Of a stretch of DNA of 64,000 nucleotides, positions 50,747-62,116 are shown piece after piece. Each line of letters opens with the position of its first letter. The stretch's first letter is position 1. The notes beneath the pieces are model-generated. The model ran no database searches and was not told the DNA's origin. It saw nothing but the letters and a program-made list of their open reading frames with translations. The DNA lies in contig CADCXA010000024.1 of NCBI GenBank assembly GCA_902806565.1, positions 930,001 through 994,000 of the forward strand, written 5' to 3'. The position numbers and the translations under genes are program-made. This DNA comes from Hypoxylon rubiginosum. Taxonomy: Eukaryota; Ascomycota; Sordariomycetes; Xylariales; Hypoxylaceae.

Positions 50747-53700
50747 TTACTTTTTTTAAAAAATAATAATATCTTTATTATTATTAAATATAATTAAAAA
50801 CCTTAATAAAAAAAAAAAATCTTAATTAATTATTAATAAATATTAATATTTTAATAATAATTTTTTATTAAAATTTTAATTTATTATTAATAATTATTAA
50901 TATTTTAATAAAAATATTAATATATTAATAAAAAATTTTTTATTAATAATTTAACAAATTAATTTAAAGTTTATTTTTTATTTAAAAGTTAATAATTAAT
51001 TAATTAATATTATTATTAATTTAATTTTTTAATAATTATTATATATATTTATTATTTAATTTAATATATTTTATAAAAAATTTATTATTTTTTTATTTAT
51101 TTTTATTTTAATAAATTATATATTAATTATAAATTTTAATATAAATTTTTTTAAAATAAAATAAAAATTAACTAAAAATATTTATTAATAATATTAATTT
51201 TAAATAATTTATTAAAATAATATCGTAAATTTTATAATAAATTAAAAAAACTAATTTATAAATTAAATAATTTATTTATTTTTTTATTTTAAAAAAACTA
51301 GTAAATTATTAACTTAGTTTTTAATTTAATATTATTATTATTAAAATGTTATAGTTTTTATATAATTAAAATATTATTTTATTTTTAATAATAAAAAATA
51401 TAAGTTTATATTTATTATTATAATATTTTTTAGTTATTATTAATATTAAAATAATAACGTTATAAATTATTATTTAAAATAATAAAATTAATTAAATTAA
51501 AAATATTAAAAAAGTAATTAAATTTAAATTAAATTTTATAATAATTTCTAAAAAATTATATTATATTATTAAAAATCTTATAAAATTTATTTTATATTAA
51601 AACTATAAAAAGCTTGATTTTTAATTTGTTAAATCTTTTAAAACATAAAAATAATATCGAAAAATAAATTTAATTTAAAAAATAAATTTTTTTATTTATT
51701 TATTAATTTAAATATAATATATTATAATAAAAAAAAGTTTTATTTTAACGTAACGTTAAAATGTTTATTAAAAGTTAATTATAAACTTAAAATTATAATT
51801 TATAATAATTATTTTTAAAATATTTTAATTAACTTTTAATAATATATTAAAAATAATATTAGTTTATTTTTATACCGATTAATTATATTAATTAAATATT
51901 AATAAATTAGTTTTTAAAAATTTATTAATTTAAATTATTAATATATTTTTTTTATATTTTAATATTAATAAATTAAAAGTTAAATTAAAAGTAATTATAT
52001 AAAAAAGGTAAAAAAGTTTAATAATAAGTTATATTAAACTATAAAATTTATATGTTTTTTAATATATTAAAATATATTTTAAATAATTTTTTATAAATTA
52101 AAAAAATTCCTTTTTATTAATAATAAAATAATTAAATTAGTTTTTTATTTTTTTAAAACTAATATAATTAAACTTATAAATTAACTTAAAAATATTTAAA
52201 TAATAAACTTAAAAAATATAAAACTTATTAAAAATTTTTAATTATTTTTAAAAAAGTTTATTTTTTAAAATAAAAAATAAAATTATTATGTTTTATTAAA
52301 AATTTATATTTACTTTAATTACTTTTAATATTAATTTTTATTTAAAGTTATATAAATAACTTTAATATATTTTATTTTTAAATTTTAATGTTATTTAAAT
52401 AAGATTTATTAATTTAAATAACCTAGTAATAAAAAAATTATTATTATATAAATAAATAAGATAAATTATAAGTAAAATTAATTTAAAAAAAACTTAAAAA
52501 TTATTATTTTATATTAATAAATTTTAATATTTATTTATATTATCTAATAAAATATTAAGGTTATTAAGTTTAATTAAAATTAAGTTATTAAAAATTAAAA
52601 ACTTTAATAATATATTTAAAATTATATATAAACACTTAAATTTATATAAAATAATAAACTTAAATTTAAATATAAATTTTATAGTTTATATTAAATAAAA
52701 ATTCTTATTATTTATAACTATAAAATTAATTAAATCGCTTTATTTTATTATATTTAAAATCACGTAATAATTAATAAAAATATACTTTTTTTTTTTTTAA
52801 ATAATATTAATATAATATTTAATTTTTTATAAAATTTAAATAAATCTTAAAACTTTTATTTTAATTAGTTAATATTTTTTTTCGGTTTAAATTAAAATTT
52901 TTAATAAAAATATAATAAATTAAATAATAATATTAAGGGTAAAAATAATAAGCTTATTATTTTAAAATAATTTTAATAAAGTTTTTTTAATAATATAATA
53001 AATAAAAACGTTAATATTTATATAAAATATATTAAAATTAATATATAAAATCTATATTAAATTAAAAAAATAAAGTAAAATGTGTTTTATTAAAGCTTTT
53101 TTAATAGTTTTAAATAAAATTCTTTTTAATTTTATAAAAATATTTAATAAAATATTAAATACTTAAAGTTTATATTTTTATATTATTTTATTATTTTAAA
53201 GGTTTACTTAAAATAATAAAATTTTATAACGTTTTAAAAGTTTAATTAATTTAATATATTAAAAAACATTAATATATATATATTTAAATAAATTTATAAA
53301 AATTTTAAAATCTTTTAAAAATAAAAAGAAAATAATTTTAATAATTACTATTAATTGTTTTTTAATAATAAATAAATTAAATAAGTTAATAATACGGTTT
53401 AATATTACCGTGTTAAAAAAGTTAATAAATAACTTAAAAAAACTAATAAAAATATTTTTAAATTTTAATAAATTAAATAAAAAAATAAAATTAAATATAT
53501 ATTTATTTAAAAAGTTTAAAATTATATAAATATTATTATAATAATAATTAACTGTTAATATATCTTTAAATAATATATTTATTTATTTTTAAATATAAAT
53601 GTTATTATTTTTATATTTTATAATAAAATATTTAAAAATATATTAACTTTTTATTATAATAATAATAAAAAGTTATTAAATAAAAAAATAAATTATTTAT

Positions 53701-56700
53701 TAATAATAAAAAACTAAATAATTAAAAATAATTATTAATAACTTGTTATTAATTTTAATAAATATAAAATTTTAAGATTTTATAAAATAATAATTATTAA
53801 AATTTATATTATTAAAAACTTTTATATTAATAATTATTTAATTTTTTTTTTTAACTTTATTTTTTAAAGTAAAAATATTTTTATAAATAATAAAAACTAG
53901 TATTAAAAAAAAAACTAAGTTTTTTATTTATATAATATATTTTTAAACTTTTAATTTAATAATAATAATTTTAACTAAAGCTTAATTTTTAATGTTAAAT
54001 ATATATAATTTATATTTTTTTAATAGTTGTTTTTTTTAGTTTAACTTTAAATTAAAACATAGGAGTTTATTTTTTAAAATATTAATAAAGCTTTTATCTT
54101 TAAAAACGTTTTTAAAATTAAATATTAATTTATAAAAAATTTAAAAGGTTTTAAAGTTTTTAAAGTTTTAAAAAATTATTACATTAAAAAAATATTTAAT
54201 AGAATTTTTTATATAAAAATTAATAAAATCCGAAGATAAATTAAATATTTTAATTAAATTAAAAAAATCTTTTTAAAAAAAACAATAAATAATTAATTTA
54301 ATAACTTAATTATTAATAATATAATATTTATAATAACCTTATTTTATTAATTTAAAATAACTTATAAAGTTATATTTAAATAATATAATAAATTAAAATA
54401 AATTATTATAAATTAAAATCTTAATTATATTATTATTAGTAATAATTATAAAGTAAAAAATTTAAATTAATAATAATTTAAAAATTAAATTTTAATTAAA
54501 TAAAATAAAATATAAAACGTTAATAAATTTTAAATAATTAAATAAAATAATATATTTATAAGTAATTATTATTTAAATTTTAATTTAATTTTAATTATTT
54601 AAAATAATTAATAATAAAATAATAATTTTATAAAACTAAATAATTATAACTTTTTATAATAAAAAAATATTAATTTATTTTACGTTAAAAATATTTATAC
54701 TTAAAAACATATAAATTTAAAAACTATTAATTAAAATAATTTTTTAAATAAAAATAATAATAATAAATTATAAATTTTATATTTTTTTAAAATAAAAATA
54801 TAAAATAATATATTTATAAATAATATACCGGTTAAAAACAATATTTTATATAAATATAAAAATAATTTTTTTTTAGATTTTAATATTAAAATAATATTAA
54901 AAAATTTAAGCCTTATTTACTAAAGTTTTTATATAATTTATATCATTATAAATATTTTTTTTATATTTAAAATCTAGTAATATTATAATAAAAAACTTAA
55001 AATAAGTTTTAAACTTATAAATAAAACTAGTATTTAAATCTAGTTTTAAATTAATAAAAAATAAAAAAATCTATAATTTTAATTTAATTATAATTAGAAA
55101 ATATTATAATAAATTAACTAGGTTAAATAATTTATATTTTAAATTAAATAAAAAAAAAAATTTATTTTATTATTAATATAATAAATTTTAATAAATAAAA
55201 GTTTAATTAATATTATAATTTATATATAATTAATATTTTATTAAAATAATTAATCTATTAATATAATATTAGTAAAATCTATAAAATTAAATTAAAAAAC
55301 TTTTTATATTAATATATAATATTAATAAAAATATAAAAAAAGTTTATTATAATTTAAAAAAAAAGTTTAATAATAAATATAAATAGTTTTAATAAATTAA
55401 TAAATAGTGTTAAAATTAACGGTATTATTATTATTATTATTTTTTTTTATAAATAAAAAATTAAAACTTTTAAAAATAAATTTATAGTTTATTAATAAAT
55501 TTTAATATTTAATATAAAAAACATTTTTCGGAAAAAATATTAAATTAAAACCTTAAAAAAAGTTATTAAAAAAAAAACTTTAAACGTTTTAAATATTAAA
55601 AATGTTTTAAAAAAAAGCTTAATTTTATTAAAAATTAAACCTATTTAAATAATATATAAATTAATTTAAGAAATTTTATATATTTTAAACTTAAAAGTTA
55701 ATAAAAAAAAGTAATATAAAATAAAAAAATTAAACTTAATTAACTAGTATAAATTAATATTAATAATTTTAATTTTATTTAAATTAATTAATATTAAACT
55801 ATTATTTTTTATAATTAAAATTTTATTAAAAATTTTAATTATAATTTTAATTATAATTTTAATTATAGTTTTAATAAAAATTATTATAATTATTATATTA
55901 ATTTTATTAATATTATTAATTATATTAATATTAATTTTAATATTAATATTAATTTTATATATTTTAATTTTATTTATAATTATTTTATTAATTATTATAT
56001 TATAATTAAAAGTTTTTATTAATTTTATTATAATAATTAAAAAAATACTACTAGTATTTATTATAATAAATAAATACTTAAAAAGTATTTAATATTTATT
56101 TTAAAAAATAAAAATTTTTAACGATTTTTTAAATAATGTTTTTTTTATTATTAAATTAATTTAAAAATTTATTAAATATTATTTTATTTATAAGTTTTTT
56201 TAATTAAAATTAAATCTTAATATTAAAAAACTTAAAAATATATATTAATTAATTTTTTAAAAAAAAGTTATATATTTTAATATTATAAATAACATTTTAT
56301 ATAAAAAGTTTAAAAGTTTTATTTTAATTTAAATTATAAATTATAAATTTTTTTTTTTTTAAGATTTTAAAAAACTTTACTAGTAATTTTTTTAAATTAA
56401 AGTTAAAAATATTTATAAATAAAAGTAATAATACTAATTTAAAAGGCTTTTTTTTTTATATTTATTAATTTAATAATATATTAAAAAAAAGTAATTTATT
56501 AAAAATAAATTATTTAAATAATTTTAATTTTAACGTTACCGTTTTAAATAATAAGATTTATTAATTAGTTAATAAAAATAAAAACATTTATAAAAACATT
56601 ATATTTTTTTTAAATAATTATATTTGTTTAATTTAAATTTTTAAAGGTTAAATTAAAATATCTAATTTTATTTATTTTAAAAAAACCGTTATTTTTATTT

Positions 56701-57976
56701 AAAAAGCCGCGGCTATTAAATTAAAATATAATATAAATAAAAGTTTAAATAAAAAATTAAACTATTAAATTTATTATTAATAAGTTATTATTAATAAAAA
56801 GAATAAAAAAAATAAAAGGATTTAAAAATAAAATTAAAAAAAAATATTTAAATAAAATTAAAAAAAAATTATTATTTTTATTAATATTATTTTAATTAAA
56901 TCCTGGAAAATTAAAACTAGATATATTATTATTATAATAAATAAATATAAATATTTAATATTAAAATCTAGTTATAGTTTTATTAATTTTTATAAATTTT
57001 AAAACGTTTAAAATTAAAAAACAGTTAATTAATTAAAATATATTAATAAAATTTAAACTTAAAAAAAATATTTATTAAACCAGGTTATAAATTAATAATT
57101 ATTAAAAGTAATATTTAAAAGTTTAAATTTAATTATCTTTAATAAATTAAATTAAAAAAACTTAAAAAAAACAAATTTTAATTAAAAAAAGTTTATTTAA
57201 TTATAATAATAATTTAATAATTAAAAGTTTAAAAAATTTAAAGTTTAAATAAATAAATAAAAAATATTATAATATAAATAAATTATTATTAACACGTTTA
57301 TAAAAAAAAAAAAAAAACCTAATTTAAATAAATTAAAGTAACGTTAATAATAAAAACCGTTTTAATAAAATAAAAAGTAATTATAAATTATTAAACTTAA
57401 AAAAAAAATTAAATTAAAATTTAAACTTTTAATAAATAAGTTAAATAATAACTTATTTAAGTTTAATAATATATTAAAAAAAAGTTAATAAAATTAAAAT
57501 TTTTTTTTTTAGTTTTTAAAAAAAATATAAAATCGTTTTTTAAATTTAATTTAAAATAAAAAATAAAAGTTTTTTAAATTATCCTTATTTATTAAAAATA
57601 TAATTATTTTAATAAAATTAAAGTTTATTTTTTAAATAAAATTAATATTTAAATAATTAATATAAATAAATTATTATAAATATTTTTTATTTTTTTTAGT
57701 TATAAATATAATTTTTTTAAAACTAATTAAAAAAAAGTTAAAATAAATTAAAATAAATAAAAAATTAATAAACTATTTTTTTAAATATAAAAAAAAAATA
57801 AAAAAAGTTAATAAAATATTTTTTTTAAATAAATAAAATAATATAAAAAACTAGTGAATTATTTTTTTAAAATATTAATTAAAAGAAAAAACATTAAATT
57901 AATAAACTATTTTTTAAATTATAAATATTAAAAAAAAAAAAAAAACGTTTATTATAATAATATAAAACTATTAATT

Positions 57977-58087
57977 ATTAAATATATAAAATATTAAATT
58001 TTATAAAAATATATTATTTAAATATTTATATTAATATATTAATATATAATATTTATATATATTTATAATAAAATTATTATATAATAA
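57977..58087. repeat. Right 111-bp terminal direct repeat
   Basis: Begins ATTAAATATATAAAA and ends TTATTATATAATAA. It matches the left copy base for base except for eight changes to A or T. Confidence 0.75.
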
Positions 58088-59434
58088 AAAAAATTTATTA
58101 TATAAGTGTTTTATATTTTTTATATTATTATTATTATTAGTTTTTTTATTTTAGTTTTAACTTTTTATATAAACTTAATAATATTTATATTTTTACTTTA
58201 AAGTTATAATTTAAGAATTTATATAAAAAGGATTAATTATAAACGTTTTTATTTTTATTTTTTATTCTTTTTATTCTTCTAGTAATATATGAATAAACTG
58301 CATCTATCTTTACTATCTTACTTCAATTACTAGATGGTCCCCCCTTTCGGAATTAGTGGCTCATCCCATCTCCCCTGCTGCCTTGCCGATCTATCCTTTG
58401 GCCCTATGTCTACGGAATCTGACGTCACCCCAAGCCAGCCCAGCTCGCAAGACGACTAAGAAAAACCACCGACACGCTCTGACGCTTAACGCTTGTCAAC
58501 TCTGGATAGCAACCTTGATGGCCATTCGCCCTTGGCACTCGGTCTGTGGGAGGGCAAATGCTCGAATAGAAGATCGGCAAAGCAGTCATTGACCCTCTCT
58601 GCCTCTTCACGGCCGTATCCTTTGACCAACTCCATCTACAATATCCAAGCATCCAGGGGACCTGGTGATGGTCTTGCAGCTCGACCCCATTCGACCAACA
58701 TCGCATATGACCCTGATGACCTTAGCAAACCATTGCAACTATTGGAACCCTAGCCATTTCGAAGCAGCGGGTGGACGTGCTTTACGGGCGGTAGTGGAAC
58801 TATGCACTGTCGTGTGCCCGCACTGCGAATATTGTGGCGTGAGACGGGTGTTCTAGATGTCTCAGTTGGTTGAGCTCAACTCTCCGCGATTAACCTCCTA
58901 CACGTGCGAAATCTAGCGCTGTGATTCGTCGCCTATTGTCAGCCTCCAGCCTCACAGTCGAGAATACGCTAAACATAGGTAGAAGCTTAAGAACCCCTTC
59001 TACCGCTTCTATAATACAGCGAGAAGAGGGAGGAGAGCCGGAAGATCTGGTCGAATACTGTTCTTCTATTCGGAGGGCCCTACTCACTCAGTATTATCTT
59101 GTAGTCCTATTAAACGACTCCTTTTTTGCCATCAGCCAATAGTCTACTAAGCATCGATCTCTTGGCTAATAAAAGGAAACATTACAGCGAGTTTTATTGG
59201 ATCGCCAGGACCGCCAGTTAGCCAGCCCTGTTTTTGGCGTCCCTTGACGATCCTTTAGGTGGCTTCTCGAAACTACGCCGCCAATGACGGAATTCTCCCA
59301 GCATTAAATCACAACTTTATAGAATTCTCTCCTCTTCGCCCTCGATAATCTATAAGCGGATGCGTGTCCACTGATTATGCGCATTGTCCTCTTCCATTTA
59401 CCACAGGTCTAAGAGCCTCATAAACAATTAAACC
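58088..59434. other. Boundary and promoter region of PPN1
   Basis: Composition grades from AT-rich to normal between 58088 and about 58290. After that there are only short overlapping frames (78-93 codons). One of 73 codons (58921..59142), beginning at ATT or later, looks vaguely protein-like (EEGGEPEDLVEYCSSIRRAL) but I cannot assign it. The last few hundred bases should hold the PPN1 promoter. A GAATTCTC motif occurs twice (59290, 59321). Confidence 0.45.
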
Positions 59435-61605
59435 ATGGCGCTCAAGAAGTCGGCTTGGGCGTGGTCATGGGCGATGCCTGGCCTATTGGCGTCTTTCGTC
59501 ATAGGTGCGCCAACTACCGGGAATCAATTCGTCATGCAGGCGAGCCACGATGGTAGCCAACCTGCGTCACAGCGCAAGTTGCACGGCAGATTCCTCCATA
59601 TCACAGGTACAATCACAATTCACCCCCTACACCACCACACCACCATCTCCAAATGATCGCTTCTTTTAAATGCTAATATCTGGTACCTTACATAGACTTA
59701 CATCCCGACGAATACTACAAAGTTCACACATCCACCGAGGAGAATATCGCATGCCATCGGGGCCATGGCCCGGCTGGCACATATGGCGCTGAAACTTCTG
59801 ATTGCGATTCTCCATTAGCACTGGTCGATGCGACACTCGATTGGATTACCGCCAATTTGAAAGACTCAATTGACTTCGTCGTCTGGACCGGCGATTCAGC
59901 CCGCCATGACAGCGACGAAGAAATACCCCGCCACGACAAGGAGATCTTGGCTATGAACGAGAGGATCGCGGATGCTTTTGTAAACACATTTTCGGACAAC
60001 GACGGCTTGGTGGTTCCCGTCGTCCCAACCTTTGGCAACAATGATATCTACCCTCACAATGTCTTGCAGCCGGGCCCAAACAAAATCCTAAAGACATATA
60101 GCGATGTTTGGGGGAAGTTCATTCCGGAAGAGCAACGGCACTCGTTCGAGTTCGGCGGCTGGTTCTACGTCGAGGTCATTCCAGGAAAGCTTGCCATCTT
60201 CAGTCTTAATACTCTGTATTTCTTTGATCGCAACGCAGGAATCGACGATTGCGCACACCCATCGGAACCGGGATATAAGCAGTTTGAGTGGCTGCGAGTC
60301 CAGTTACAGTTCCTACGGCAGCGTGGCATGAAGGCCATCTTGATGGGACACGTTCCTCCTGCTAGAACTTCTGGCAAGCAACTATGGCACGAGACATGCT
60401 GGCAAAAATATACCCTCTGGCTACAGCAGTTCCGCGACGTGGTTGTCGGTTCTTTATATGGCCATATGAACATTGACCATTTTCTACTTCAAGATACGAG
60501 GGACATTGATCTTTCTTCTCTTGAAGTTACGCCTAATCGTCGACGAAGCATTCGCGAGTCTATGGAAGAAGAATTATCGGCAGAATCGAGCAGAGACTAT
60601 CTCATGGAATTGCGAGAAGACTGGGCTAAATTGCCGGATGTCCAGGAGCACGACTTAAAAGAATCCGGTAAAAAGAAGAAGAATAAGAAAAAGAAAAAGA
60701 AGGGCGGGAAGAACAAGATTGGCGGGCCATACGCAGAGCGTTATCAGCTGACCCTCATCAGTCCCAGCGTTGTCCCCAATTACTTCCCAACCCTTCGTGT
60801 CTTCGATTACAATATTACCGGGCTGGAGGAGACTCCATCATGGGTTGACAACATGCGCGTCTCGGAGAGGAAAAGTTCTTCCTCTCCCAAGCAGGATGAT
60901 ATGCGCGAACTAGAACTACGCCACGAACCCGACGTAGAGATCGAAAAGAAAAAGAAGGGGACGCCTCAATCTCCGGACCTCCACATCCCGGACCCGCCAG
61001 CCAAGGAGGCTCCGCCGGGTCCCGCCTACTACCCCCAGCCGCTGACGCTGAGGGGCTTTACCCAGTACTACGCTAACCTGACATACATCAACAACGATAT
61101 GGCCTTGGACGACTCGGACGACGACGATGCGTCGGGGGCGCACTGGGACGCGGGGAAGCACAAGGACAAGCTACCGAAGCACGACAAGCCCAAGCCGAGG
61201 GCGTTCGGCTACGAGGTCGAATACACCACCTTCGACGACAAGATCTACAAATTGAAGGATCTGACCGTCAGGAGTCTACTGCGGCTGGCGCACAGGATCG
61301 GGCAGACTTCGGATATCGAGTCCAACGGGCTTGTCGCAGACGAGCGTGAGGATTATGACGGTGAAGATGAAGATGACGAAAGTGAAGAGTTTGATGCGGT
61401 AGAAGAGGAATCCGATGACGATGACGAAGAAGAAGAAGAATCAGATGGCGAGTTCGAGATGGAGAAGAAGAAGAAAAAGAAAGGCAAGGGGAAGAAGAAG
61501 CACAAGGGCCACAAAGGCCACAGGAACGCCAAAGTATGGCTTCACTTCCTCAGGCACGCCTTCGTCAGCACGAGAAGCTCGGATGAGCTCAAAGACCTGG
61601 AATGA
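59435..61605 (+). CDS. PPN1: Endopolyphosphatase
   Basis: Two exons, 59435..59606 and 59696..61605, encode 693 residues. The 89-nt intron (GTACAA..CATAG, branch TGCTAAT) is removed to rebuild HITDLHPDEYY, the first metal-binding motif of a calcineurin-like phosphoesterase. Other motifs follow in order: WTGDSARHD (about 121-129), TFGNND (169-174), MGH (274-276) and YGHMNIDHF (312-320). An N-terminal hydrophobic segment (about 12-26, AMPGLLASFVIGAP) fits a signal anchor; yeast Ppn1 is a vacuolar type II membrane protein that cuts long polyphosphate chains. Highly charged inserts, KKKKNKKKKKKGG near 381-393 and a long Asp/Glu tract then KKKKKKGKGKKK near the C-terminus, are larger than in yeast. 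The gene converges on TPA1. Confidence 0.93.
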
Positions 61606-62116
61606 GAGGACTTAGAACTTGGCTTTGAGTTCAGTCATACATACACACATATATACATTAGGTACCTACCTCCTAGGACGTACTTAGGTAGGCAGTCCGA
61701 TTTGTGGGAGTTTCGGTTCGCATGAGCTGGCGTACGGGGTTATACATATTCACACTATCGATCTTTTTGGGGGAAGGGGAGCGAACTAGGCGGCTAGAAA
61801 GGGGCTTCTGGACTTTTCCATCGCATTCGCATCTTGAGCACTTGGATTTAGACAGAGATTGGGGGGTTGGGGAGGAAGACCGCAGGCGTTTTTTTCAATG
61901 AAATGCATTCTTGTGTTTTTCGCTATTGGGTTGCATGGCTAGCGAGGGATAATGCATTTAGAAAGTGGAGGATGCACTTTTTCTTCTATATTCAAATGAA
62001 AAAGAAGTCATGAATATTCATTATTGCTTCGTGATCATCGTACTCTTCTTCATACAAGCGCACTTCACATCCCGTCCGAGTTCATCTTGGATATCCGGAA
62101 TACCTAGTGTGTATAT
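61606..62116. other. Convergent 3' region between PPN1 and TPA1
   Basis: About 510 bases shared by two converging transcripts. It has a TACCTA-rich stretch (61659-61692, e.g. TAGGTACCTACCTCCTAGG). No gene is seen. Confidence 0.55.

Larger units (their letters stand above)
50636..58087. mobile_element. RIP-degraded element with 111-bp terminal direct repeats (LTR-type?)
   Basis: A 7,452-bp block of almost pure A/T is bounded by two co-linear 111-bp direct repeats. They differ at eight positions, and in all eight the left copy has G or C where the right copy has A or T. The interior has no open frame of note and no readable protein motif, with residual AACGTT and ACCG spots as in the first AT-rich block. 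Size and terminal direct repeats fit an LTR retrotransposon destroyed by RIP. The strand and class (Copia or Gypsy) cannot be told. The repeats are short for LTRs, so a larger LTR with only its best-preserved part recognisable, or another kind of duplication, is possible. I could not identify a target-site duplication. Confidence 0.65.
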
